A stretch of 8,941 nt of DNA. Origin: DASXMR01 sp036495525 (GTDB lineage Bacteria; Actinomycetota; Actinomycetes; Streptosporangiales; Streptosporangiaceae). Position numbers and translations under genes: made by a program. The stretch covers positions 1-8,941 of the forward strand of contig DASXMR010000019.1 of NCBI GenBank assembly GCA_036495525.1, in the 5' to 3' direction. The notes beneath the pieces are model-generated. The model searched no databases and was not told the DNA's origin. It worked only from the letters and a program-made list of their open reading frames with translations. Shown here piece by piece: positions 1 through 6,263 of the stretch; within the stretch, counting starts at the first letter, position 1, and every line of letters starts with the position of its first letter.

Positions 1-249
1 ACCGTAGCCGGCGTGGTCGAGGAAACCGCGGATGAGCGCGGGGTGGTGGTCGCCGACCTGCATGCCGTCCAGGGACTTCTAGATAGCGGACCGGTCAGCC
101 GGGCCCATGGCCAGGGCGGCGAGGGCCTTCGGGTCCCGCTCGCCGTCGGCAATGGCCTCCAGGATGACGCGGGCGGTCTTCGTGCGGGCCAGCGAGTGCA
201 CGGCCGAGGACAGCTGTTCTGCACGGCTCGTTCCGGGTGCCCCAGGTCG
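1..249 (-). pseudogene. IS110-family transposase remnant, truncated and interrupted
   Basis: Read on the minus strand, one frame is open from just after a TGA (250-252) to a TAG (79-81), and continues open to the left edge. The peptide contains SLARTKTARVILEAIADGER, then DPKALAALAMG, then after the stop KSLDGMQVGDHHPALIRGFL and DHAGYG. This pattern (LEAIADGERDP.ALA.LA...G...DHH..L....LDH) matches the segment between the RuvC-like DEDD domain and the C-terminal domain of IS110-type transposases. The DEDD catalytic part should lie to the right, but none of the frames there shows it, so the 5' end is lost. With the internal stop this is a dead copy. The C-terminal domain, if present, lies beyond the window. 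The family call rests on motif memory, not alignment. Confidence 0.6.
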
Positions 250-383
250 TCAGGTGGCGGGGCCTGAGGGAGGCCTGCCGCTGGTGCGCCGGCCCGGTGC
301 CCGGGGAAGCGATCTGGCCTGCCCGCCGGCGGCGGCATGGTAATCGGGTCGTGGCTCGGGGTTGAAGATGTGAGACTGAGGCA
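250..383. other. Gene-free stretch between the IS remnant and the kinase gene
   Basis: No convincing coding frame was found. Open frames here have arginine/proline-rich translations typical of antisense or non-coding GC-rich DNA. It presumably holds the promoter of the downstream kinase gene, but no clear -10/-35 pair can be picked out. No terminal inverted repeat or target duplication of an insertion element was recognised. Confidence 0.4.
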
Positions 384-1286
384 ATGATCGACGTGCCGGC
401 GGTTGTGCGAAACAGAGCCCGCGCGGCCGGCGCCGAGGACTGGCTCGAGCGATTGCCGGCGCTTGTCTCGAGCCTGGAGGCCGACTGGTCGATCACAGTC
501 GGGCACCCCTATGAGGGCGGCACGGAAGCTTTCGTGGCGGACGCGACCCGGGCGGACGGCACCCCTGCCGTCTTGAAGGTGCTCGTCCCAGGGGCCGGGA
601 ACAACGCCTCCAACGAGGCAGCCGTCCTGCGTCTCGTCGGCGGAGACGGATGCCCGGTGCTCTATCGGTACAACCCCGGCCAGGGCGCCTTGCTCATGGA
701 GCGGTTGGGCCGGCCCATGTATGAGCTCGGACTGCCGCTCGCCCGTCGCCTGGAGATTCTTTGCGCAGCCGCTGAGCGCATCTGGCGGCCGGCGCCGGAC
801 TGCGGGCTGCCCACGGGTGCTGACAAGGCCCGATGGCTGGCCGACTTCATTGTGACGTCGTGGGAGGAGCTCGACCGTCCGTGCTCCGAGAAGACTGTCG
901 ACCATGCCAGGGCCTGCGCTGTCCGGCGGGCGCAGGCGCACCGCGACGAGAGAGCTGTGCTGGTCCACGGCGACGTGCACCAACTGAACGCCCTCCAGAC
1001 CGACGGCGGCTTCAGGCTGATCGATCCTGTCGGCCTTCTGGCCGAGGCCGAGTACGACCTGGGGGTCCTGATGCGGGGTGATCCCGTCGAGCTGCTTGGC
1101 AGCGACCCCGTCGACCGGGCCCGCTGGCTGGCCGCCCGCACGGGGCTCGATCTCGCTGCCATCTGGGAGTGGGGCGTTGTCGAGCGGCTGTCGTCAGGAC
1201 TGCTCTGTACCCGCATCCACCTGCAGCCCCTCGGGCGCGACACGCTGGCGGCGGCCGAGGCCGTGGCCGGCCTGAAGATCGGCTAA
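384..1286 (+). CDS. APH(6)/hydroxyurea-type small-molecule kinase (putative aminoglycoside phosphotransferase)
   Basis: A 300-residue protein of the kinase-like fold used by aminoglycoside phosphotransferases. It most resembles the streptomycin 6-phosphotransferase/hydroxyurea phosphotransferase group, which transfers phosphate from ATP to a hydroxyl of a small molecule in the cytoplasm. Visible motifs: Lys65 in VLKVL with Glu78 in SNEAA (ATP-anchoring pair), a catalytic loop VHGDVHQLNAL with Asp197 and Asn202, and the metal-binding LIDPVG with Asp214, followed by the family-typical EYDLGVLMRGDP. Length is normal and all key residues are present, so it looks intact. The ATG at 384 has only a weak GAGG upstream. 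It stands alone, convergent with the RibD-like gene and downstream of an IS110 relic. The true substrate is unknown; chromosomal members of this family are often of uncertain specificity. Confidence 0.85.
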   Translation: MIDVPAVVRNRARAAGAEDWLERLPALVSSLEADWSITVGHPYEGGTEAFVADATRADGTPAVLKVLVPGAGNNASNEAAVLRLVGGDGCPVLYRYNPGQGALLMERLGRPMYELGLPLARRLEILCAAAERIWRPAPDCGLPTGADKARWLADFIVTSWEELDRPCSEKTVDHARACAVRRAQAHRDERAVLVHGDVHQLNALQTDGGFRLIDPVGLLAEAEYDLGVLMRGDPVELLGSDPVDRARWLAARTGLDLAAIWEWGVVERLSSGLLCTRIHLQPLGRDTLAAAEAVAGLKIG

Positions 1287-1343
1287 AGGAACGAGAGCTC
1301 GACACCAGGACCCCTCGGCGCCGCCACGCCGCCTAGCCGGTGG

Positions 1344-2087
1344 TCAACTGGCCGCAGGCACCTCCTGCTCCCCCAGAGCCCGCGTGCTGAGCAGGTAGCG
1401 GAGTAGAACGACGTCGCCGACGGGGCGTGCTTCGGCAAGCGTCATCCGGTGGCTGGAGTTCCAGGGGAAGGCTGCGGCGCCGACGAATCGGGGCGCACTG
1501 GGATCGCCGACCAGGAACGGCGCGATCACCAGCTGCAACTCGTCTGCAAGGCCGGCGGCGAGGAACTGCGTGTGGATACTCTGGCCGCCTTCCACCATCA
1601 GCCGCCCGATGCCCCGCTCTGCCAGGTCAGTCACTACGGTGACCAGGTCGACCGGGCTGCCTGCGTCGATGATCGACGTCGACGGAGCCCCACTCAGCCT
1701 GTGCCGGGCAGCCAGGACCGCCGCGCTGGCGCAGTAAACCAGCTTGCGGATTTCGGTGCCCCCGGCGGTGAAGAAGCTGGCGTGCGGGTCGAGGCTGCCT
1801 GACCCGGTGATCGTCACCTTCGCAGGGCTGACAGGCAAGCCGCGTTCCTGCCGGGCCGATCGGCGGGCCGGGGAGCGGACCAGGAGCCTCGGGTTGTCAC
1901 GGCGGATGGTGGTCGCGCCGACCAGAACCGCGTCGGCGAAGGCCCGCTGGCCATCGACCCGGTCAAAGTCAGCATCGCTGGAAAGCATCAGCCGATCCTG
2001 ACTGCTGTCGCCGATGTGTCCGTCAACGGACATGGCGCAGCTGATCAGAACATAGGGCCGCTGACTAACGCCGGACATCGTCGTCAC
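1344..2087 (-). CDS. RibD C-terminal-domain reductase (dihydrofolate reductase-like fold)
   Basis: A 247-residue stand-alone RibD_C protein. The family uses NAD(P)H and includes the reductase step of riboflavin synthesis (5-amino-6-ribosylamino-uracil phosphate reductase) and many reductases of unknown substrate. Seen: the N-terminal SVDGHI (20-25), ADAVLVGATTIRRDNPRL (51-68) and the dinucleotide-binding MVEGGQSI (164-171), followed by the usual strand pair around ELQLVIAPFLVGD. The deaminase domain of bifunctional RibD is absent, as in many actinobacterial paralogues. No other riboflavin genes are in view, so a role in that pathway is not shown. The start is uncertain: GTG at 2087 is used here, but ATG at 2078 (codon 4) is equally possible. 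It lies 71 bases downstream of the HIT gene on the same strand, so co-transcription is plausible. Confidence 0.85.
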   Translation of the reverse strand: MTTMSGVSQRPYVLISCAMSVDGHIGDSSQDRLMLSSDADFDRVDGQRAFADAVLVGATTIRRDNPRLLVRSPARRSARQERGLPVSPAKVTITGSGSLDPHASFFTAGGTEIRKLVYCASAAVLAARHRLSGAPSTSIIDAGSPVDLVTVVTDLAERGIGRLMVEGGQSIHTQFLAAGLADELQLVIAPFLVGDPSAPRFVGAAAFPWNSSHRMTLAEARPVGDVVLLRYLLSTRALGEQEVPAAS

Positions 2088-2158
2088 ATCTCATCGTCGC
2101 CGATGGCAGAACCTGAGCGCCAGCAGCCCTCCAGACCGGCCGAAAGAACGCAGCCGGG

Positions 2159-2587
2159 TCAGCCGGCGGTTGCGTGCAGCGCCGAGCGGAGCCGGCTCGC
2201 GTACTGCTCGGCCTCCTGCTCGCTGGCGTACTTAGTCCGGGGCCAGAAAAATCCGCGCAGCCCGTCGCCCTTGGTGCGCGGCACCACGTGCGCGTGAAAG
2301 TGCGGCACGCTCTGGCTCACTACGTTGTTGATGCCGACGAAGCTGCCCTGCGCCTCAAGCGCAGCGGGCATGACGGCGCTGAGCTGCTGCACCCGGCGGA
2401 ACACCGGGCCGAGCAGGCTGGCTGGCAGGTCAGCGAGCGTCACGACGTGCGCGCGGGGCACGACCAGCACGTGGCCCTTGAAGACAGGCCGGGAGTCGAG
2501 GAACGCGAATACCTCGGGGTCGTCGTCGAGCACGACGTGGGCCGGCACCTCGCCGGCCACGATCTGGCAGAACAGGCAGTCCGTCAC
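2159..2587 (-). CDS. HIT-family (histidine triad) nucleotide hydrolase/transferase
   Basis: A 142-residue cytoplasmic protein with the complete HIT signature HFHAHVV (His96, His98, His100), where the middle histidine region carries out nucleophilic attack on nucleotide phosphates. N-terminal features fit the family too: CLFCQIVAGEVPA with a CxxC pair (Cys4, Cys7), then VFAFLDSRPVFKGHVLVVPRAH (26-47) and GINNVVSQSVPHFHAH. HIT proteins of the HINT branch hydrolyse adenosine phosphoramidates; substrate here is unknown. The length is slightly above a minimal HINT, owing to a C-terminal extension with GFFWPRTKY (112-120) and a short charged helix. The GTG start is supported by the conserved N-terminus beginning right at it. 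No strong ribosome site is seen; a TACGGT box six bases before the GTG could indicate a leaderless transcript. Confidence 0.92.
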   Translation of the reverse strand: MTDCLFCQIVAGEVPAHVVLDDDPEVFAFLDSRPVFKGHVLVVPRAHVVTLADLPASLLGPVFRRVQQLSAVMPAALEAQGSFVGINNVVSQSVPHFHAHVVPRTKGDGLRGFFWPRTKYASEQEAEQYASRLRSALHATAG

Positions 2588-2620
2588 CCCGGCACCGTAA
2601 CGCGCCTATTGGATCGCCGC

Positions 2621-2643
2621 CTGGCCGCGAAGCTCGCGGCCAG
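2621..2643. repeat. Perfect 10-bp inverted repeat (3-base loop) between the small membrane gene and the HIT gene
   Basis: Arms CTGGCCGCGA and TCGCGGCCAG flank AGC, giving a GC-rich perfect stem of ten pairs. In the minus-strand direction it lies about 80 bases after the stop of the two-TM protein gene and 34 bases before the HIT start. There is no T-run after it, so it is not a classical intrinsic terminator. It may still terminate or attenuate transcription, or be a protein-binding site. Confidence 0.5.
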
Positions 2644-2723
2644 CCGCACCGCGCTACGGCTCGTCGCCGGCCTGCCGGTCACGCTGCCGCCGCGCGCGAG
2701 CCCTGACTCAGCTGTCCAGAAGG

Positions 2724-3026
2724 TCACGGGCGTGCAGGTCCCTGTCCAGCAGCCAGGCCAGCATTAAACGCCCCAGCCGACAGTGACCCAGCTGACAGCG
2801 CCGACTGATCGACCGCGTCGATCCCGGAGAGCGCGAGCGTGATCATCCAGGCGATGTTCAACCAGTGGCTCGAGGCTCGCCGGCGCAGCGGCTTCATCGC
2901 GTCGCCTGGCGTGCCCGCCGTGGCCCGGCCAGAGCGGCCGTACCGGCGCCTGGCCATCGAGCCAGCAATAGTGATGAAGAGACCGGCCCCGGCAATGGCG
3001 AGCCAGCCGAAGACCAGGTCGATCAT
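2724..3026 (-). CDS. Small two-TM membrane protein of unknown function
   Basis: A 100-residue protein not assigned to a known family. Residues 3-24 (LVFGWLAIAGAGLFITIAG) form a convincing first membrane helix, followed by an Arg-rich stretch (RRRYGRSGR, about 26-34) likely cytoplasmic by the positive-inside rule. A basic linker (KPLRRR) follows, then a second hydrophobic segment around 57-72 with WLNIAWMITLALSGIDAV. The last 25 residues are Ser/Ala/Gly-rich (SALSAGSLSAGAFNAG) and probably disordered. The ATG at 3026 has AGGGAG 11 bases upstream, which supports the start. It is divergent from the histidine kinase gene and 136 bases upstream of the HIT gene on the same strand. Hydrophobic segments and the ribosome site argue that it is real, and the plus-strand frames opposite look like shadows. 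Confidence 0.6.
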   Translation of the reverse strand: MIDLVFGWLAIAGAGLFITIAGSMARRRYGRSGRATAGTPGDAMKPLRRRASSHWLNIAWMITLALSGIDAVDQSALSAGSLSAGAFNAGLAAGQGPARP

Positions 3027-3185
3027 GGCAGCACCAGCTCCCTGGCTAGCGGGCCAGTCGGCCCTGCCAGCGGAATTCTACGGCTCTGCTGGTCGCGGCA
3101 GGGGCCAGCACGATCCGGGATCGGCCGCTAGCGTAGCGGGCGGGTAGCGCCGCTTTCTCGGAGCGGTGCGGCCGGGCCGGGCAAA

Positions 3186-3221
3186 GTCCGCCTCACGGCT
3201 GACCCTGGTCAGCCTGCGGAC
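3186..3221. promoter_or_regulatory. Nested palindrome just upstream of the kinase start
   Basis: The core GGCTGACC-CT-GGTCAGCC (3197-3214) is a perfect 8-2-8 inverted repeat. It is enclosed by a second pair of arms, GTCCGC (3186-3191) and GCGGAC (3216-3221), with five unpaired bases on the left and one on the right. It ends eight bases before the kinase start at 3230. It could be an operator (for example for autoregulation by the paired regulator) or an RNA hairpin affecting translation initiation. Which of these applies is inference. Confidence 0.45.
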
Positions 3222-3229
3222 GGACGACG

Positions 3230-4558
3230 ATGCAGGTAGCCGGCGCTTACCCTGGATCCGTGTCTGCCGTGTACGCGTGGCTGAGCCGTCATCCCCGGCT
3301 GGTCGACGGCATACCGGCATTCCTGCTCGGACTGCTCGCGGTCACGCAGACGGTCGCCCAGCGGCACAGCCCGGCGCTGTTGTCCGTGCTGGCCATTCTC
3401 ATGGTGGCGCCGATCGTGGTCCGCCGCGCGCACCCCGTGGCTGCGTTCGCCTGGTCGGCTGCTGTCGGCGCGGTCGTCGTGCTGATTCCCGGCTCCAAGC
3501 CGAATTCCGCTGACCTGGCGATCCTCATCCTGATCTACACCGTTGCCAAGTACGGGTCGCGCCGGGCCTCACTGCCTGCGCTGGCCGTCTGCGTCGGAGG
3601 TTCGATCGTCGGCGCGCTGATGTGGATACCGGGCATCGACGGATCCGCGCTCACCTCGATCCTGTTCATCGGCCCGGCCGTGATCAGCTGGGTGCTCGGC
3701 GACTCGATGCGCTACCGCCGGGCCTACCTGCTTGCGCTCGAGGACCGCGCTGCCCGGCTGGAAGCCGAGCGGGACGCGCAGGCGAAGGTCGCGGCCGCTG
3801 CCGAGCGGGCCAGGATCGCCCGCGAGCTGCACGACGTGATCGCGCACAACGTCAGCGTCATGGTCGTGCAGGCCGACGGCGCCGGGTACGCGCTGCAGCA
3901 CGAGCCCGACCGGACGAGGCAGGCGCTGGCGGCGATCGCGCAGACCGGCCGGGACGCGCTGACCGAGATGCGGCGGCTGCTCGGCGTGCTGCGCGATGGC
4001 GATGAGGGCGCGCACCTGGCGCCGCAACCAGGCCTGGCCCAGCTGCGAGAGCTGGTCGACCAGGCACGGCTGGCCGGCATGTCGGTGTCGCTGACCGTCG
4101 ACGGCGAGCCGCGCCCGCTGCCCGAGGGCGCCGAGCTGGCCGCCTACCGCGTCGTGCAGGAGTCGCTCACCAACACCCGCAAGCACGCCGGACTGGCCGT
4201 CGCCGCGAGCGTGACGCTGCGCTTCCAGCCCGGCTGCCTGGTCCTGCGGGTGACCGACAACGGCCGCGGCGCGGCCGCGGCTGGCGGCGCCGGGCACGGG
4301 CTGGCCGGCATGCGCGAGCGGATCGCGATGTACGGCGGAACCATGGAGGCAGGGCCTATGCCGGACGGCGGCTTCCAGGTCACCGCGTGGCTCCCGGTGC
4401 CCGGTCAGCAGCCCGTGGCGAATGGCCGTGGCCCGGCTCGCCTGGCCGGGCAGCGCGGGCCGGCAGCGCCGGCTGAGCAGGCCAGCCAGCGGCTGGGCGC
4501 CGTCCAGCCGGGTGCCGCCAGCGCGCCGGCCGGCCAGCAGCCGGGCGGTGCCGGGTGA
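3230..4558 (+). CDS. Two-component sensor histidine kinase (NarL-partner, HisKA_3 type)
   Basis: A 442-residue membrane sensor kinase that autophosphorylates on histidine and passes the phosphate to the regulator encoded next to it. The N-terminal half has about five or six membrane segments (near 28-45, 49-65, 69-87, 95-107, 114-133, 140-157), with no sizeable extracellular sensor domain. A coiled linker (170-195) leads to the HisKA_3 box RIARELHDVIAHNVSVM with phospho-acceptor His201. The ATPase domain shows the N box ESLTNTRKHA (Asn315), DNGRG (343-347) and GHGLAGMRER (355-364). After about residue 392 there is a roughly 50-residue Ala/Pro/Gly/Gln-rich tail with no recognisable domain. GTG at 3260 is an alternative start, since the ATG at 3230 has only a weak ribosome site. 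The stop overlaps the next start as GTGA, implying translational coupling. The signal sensed is unknown. Confidence 0.95.
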   Translation: MQVAGAYPGSVSAVYAWLSRHPRLVDGIPAFLLGLLAVTQTVAQRHSPALLSVLAILMVAPIVVRRAHPVAAFAWSAAVGAVVVLIPGSKPNSADLAILILIYTVAKYGSRRASLPALAVCVGGSIVGALMWIPGIDGSALTSILFIGPAVISWVLGDSMRYRRAYLLALEDRAARLEAERDAQAKVAAAAERARIARELHDVIAHNVSVMVVQADGAGYALQHEPDRTRQALAAIAQTGRDALTEMRRLLGVLRDGDEGAHLAPQPGLAQLRELVDQARLAGMSVSLTVDGEPRPLPEGAELAAYRVVQESLTNTRKHAGLAVAASVTLRFQPGCLVLRVTDNGRGAAAAGGAGHGLAGMRERIAMYGGTMEAGPMPDGGFQVTAWLPVPGQQPVANGRGPARLAGQRGPAAPAEQASQRLGAVQPGAASAPAGQQPGGAG

Positions 4559-5223
4559 CCATCCGCATCGTCCTGGTCGACGATCAGGAACTCGTCCGGA
4601 CCGGCTTCCGCATGGTCCTCGACGCGCAGCCGGACATGGAAGTGGTCGGCGAGGCCGGGGACGGCCTGGCCGCGGTGGAATTCACCAGGTCGCACACCGC
4701 GGATGTCATGATCATGGATGCCCGGATGCCGCGGATGGACGGCGTGGCCGCCACCCGCCGCATCCGCGAGGCCGGCGATCTGCCCCGGATCCTGATGCTC
4801 ACCACGTTCGACCTGGACGAGTACGCGTTCGCGGCGCTCAAGGCCGGGGCGAGCGGCTTCCTGCTCAAGGACGTGCCGCCCGAGGACCTGCTGTCAGCCA
4901 TCCGGGCCGTGCACTCAGGCGACGCTGTCGTCGCCCCGTCCACCACGCGGCGGCTGATCGACCAGTTCGCGCCCATGCTGCCGGCCGGCGCTGAGGAGTC
5001 GGCAGCCGCGCTGTCCTGCCTCACTGACCGGGAGCGCGAGGTCCTCGCCCTGGTGGCGCAAGGTATGTCCAACAGCGAGATCTGCGCGCGGCTGTTCGTT
5101 TCCGAGGCCACCGTCAAGACGCACGTCGGCCGGATCCTGGCCAAGCTCGGCCTGCGCGACCGGGTGCAAGCGGTCGTCTACGCGTACGAGAACGGCCTCG
5201 TGCGCGCCCGCGGAACGCACTGA
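4555..5223 (+). CDS. LuxR/NarL-family response regulator
   Basis: A 222-residue DNA-binding response regulator. The receiver domain (about 3-120) has the acidic pair Asp9/Asp10, phospho-acceptor Asp55 in MIMDARMPRMDG, Thr83 in LTTFD and Lys105 in LLKDVP, so all switch residues are present. A linker is followed by a LuxR-type helix-turn-helix (about 154-214): LTDREREVLALVAQGMSN, then SEICARLFVSEATVKTHVGR and ILAKLGLRDRVQAVVYAYE. Phosphorylation by the adjacent kinase would be expected to drive dimer binding at inverted half-sites. It starts with GTG inside the kinase stop (four-base overlap), the hallmark of a stoichiometric pair. Target genes are not shown. The palindrome before the kinase gene and the neighbouring MHYT gene are candidates. 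Confidence 0.96.
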   Translation: MTIRIVLVDDQELVRTGFRMVLDAQPDMEVVGEAGDGLAAVEFTRSHTADVMIMDARMPRMDGVAATRRIREAGDLPRILMLTTFDLDEYAFAALKAGASGFLLKDVPPEDLLSAIRAVHSGDAVVAPSTTRRLIDQFAPMLPAGAEESAAALSCLTDREREVLALVAQGMSNSEICARLFVSEATVKTHVGRILAKLGLRDRVQAVVYAYENGLVRARGTH

Positions 5224-5228
5224 CCGCT

Positions 5229-5268
5229 TCCGGCTGTGCGCAATCCGCAAACGTGTGCGTTAGCCGGA
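5229..5268. repeat. Inverted repeat in the regulator-MHYT gap
   Basis: TCCGGCT (5229-5235) and AGCCGGA (5262-5268) are complementary arms around 26 bases, within which CGCA (5246-5249) and TGCG (5256-5259) form a second short stem. No T-run follows, so it is a weak candidate for a terminator after the regulator or a regulatory structure ahead of the MHYT gene. Confidence 0.3.
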
Positions 5269-5313
5269 TACTGCTCTCCCTTACTGAGTACTATCTGACA
5301 ACTATCGCTGTCT

Positions 5314-5320
5314 GGGGAGA
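5314..5320 (+). promoter_or_regulatory. Strong ribosome binding site of the MHYT gene
   Basis: GGGGAGA lies nine bases before the ATG at 5330. It is the clearest Shine-Dalgarno sequence among the plus-strand genes here and fixes the start. The 106-base gap before the gene is AT-richer than its surroundings (TACTAT at 5289-5294 could be a -10 box, but no matching -35 is seen), consistent with its own promoter. Confidence 0.6.
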
Positions 5321-5329
5321 AACTACGCG

Positions 5330-6259
5330 ATGCTACCTGTCCATAACTTTTCGTATGGCCTGCTGACGCCTGGGCTCGCTTATGCCATGTCGTGCCTTGG
5401 CTCCTTTCTCGGCTTGCGGTGCACAACCCGGGCGATTGCCCACGTCGGCCGTGCGAGGGCCAAGTGGCTGATTCTCGCGTCGGTGTCGATCGGCGTCACC
5501 GGGATCTGGGTCATGCACTTCATTGCCATGCTGGGCTACACCGTCCCCGGCCACGCGATCCGCTACAACGTGCCGGTCACGATCCTGAGCATGCTGATTG
5601 CCGTCGCGGTCACCGCGATCGGGCTGCTGATCGTCGGCTTCGGCCGGGACAACTGGCGCAACCTGCTGCTGGCCGGCACGATCACCGGCATCGGCGTGGC
5701 GAGCATGCACTACTCGGGCATGGCGGCGATGCGCATGCCAGCCGCCATGAGCTGGGGCTCGCCGCTCGTTGCCGCCTCGGTGCTGATCGCGATCATCGCC
5801 GCGACGGCTGCGCTGTGGGCGGCGCTGCGGCTGCGCGGGGTATGGCACACGCTGTTCGCCGCGCTGATCATGGGCGTGGCCGTGTCCGGCATGCACTACA
5901 CCGGCATGGCCGCGATGAAGGTCAGCACGAACAGCTCCCCGTCCGCCATGGTCATGAGCGGAGCCACCGCGGAGAACTTCCTGCTGCCGCTCATCATCGG
6001 GATCAGCGCCCTGAGCTTCATCCTCACCGCCACCATCGCGCTGTCGCCGACCGACGTCGAGATCCGCGCCGAGGGTGAGCTGCTGACCAGGATCAGCGAG
6101 ATCAACGCGGCGGGGCCGGCGCAGGCCTCGGGCATGACCCGGCCGAACGGGCGATCGGGTCCGGTCGTCGTGGTGAGCCGGGGGGAGCAGCAGCGGCAGC
6201 AGGCCAAGCGGCGCTCGGACAACGGGCAGCTGTTATCCGCCGAAGGGCTTGGACAATGA
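5330..6259 (+). CDS. MHYT-domain seven-TM sensor-like membrane protein
   Basis: A 309-residue integral membrane protein with three MHYT repeats: MHFIAM (62-67), MHYSGM (126-131) and MHYTGM (188-193), each at the end of a membrane helix. Predicted helices lie near 9-29, 47-67, 82-104, 112-134, 145-167, 173-195 and 217-238. The MHYT domain has been proposed to bind a metal such as copper through its Met/His residues and to sense diatomic gases or redox state; this is a proposal for the family, not proven. Most bacterial MHYT proteins are fused to GGDEF/EAL or kinase domains. This one ends in a 65-residue polar tail (about 245-309) with no output domain, so any signal would have to pass to a separate partner. 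The ChrB-N gene starts within a few bases of its stop and is the obvious candidate. The regulator gene lies 106 bases upstream. Confidence 0.93.
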   Translation: MLPVHNFSYGLLTPGLAYAMSCLGSFLGLRCTTRAIAHVGRARAKWLILASVSIGVTGIWVMHFIAMLGYTVPGHAIRYNVPVTILSMLIAVAVTAIGLLIVGFGRDNWRNLLLAGTITGIGVASMHYSGMAAMRMPAAMSWGSPLVAASVLIAIIAATAALWAALRLRGVWHTLFAALIMGVAVSGMHYTGMAAMKVSTNSSPSAMVMSGATAENFLLPLIIGISALSFILTATIALSPTDVEIRAEGELLTRISEINAAGPAQASGMTRPNGRSGPVVVVSRGEQQRQQAKRRSDNGQLLSAEGLGQ

Positions 6260-6263
6260 CCAT

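Noticed and set aside
1287..1343. Possible terminator between the convergent kinase and RibD-like genes
   Set aside because: Only short GC-rich imperfect repeats are seen, with no clear stem and no T-run on either strand.
2087..2089. ATG on the minus strand just before the RibD-like gene
   Set aside because: It is followed at once by TGA (ATGTGA), so it cannot start the gene. GTG 2087 or ATG 2078 are the in-frame choices.
2174..2767. Plus-strand open frame of 197 codons across the HIT gene
   Set aside because: It is antisense to a clear HIT protein with an intact histidine triad and has no recognisable motif of its own.
3569..4297. Long minus-strand open frame (242 codons) inside the histidine kinase
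   Set aside because: It lies opposite a kinase with full conserved motifs. Its Arg/Gln/His/Gly-rich translation is typical of antisense frames in GC-rich DNA.
5333..5896. Minus-strand open frame of 187 codons opposite the MHYT gene
   Set aside because: The His/Arg/Asp-rich translation mirrors the MHYT helices. The MHYT frame has a strong ribosome site and three repeats.
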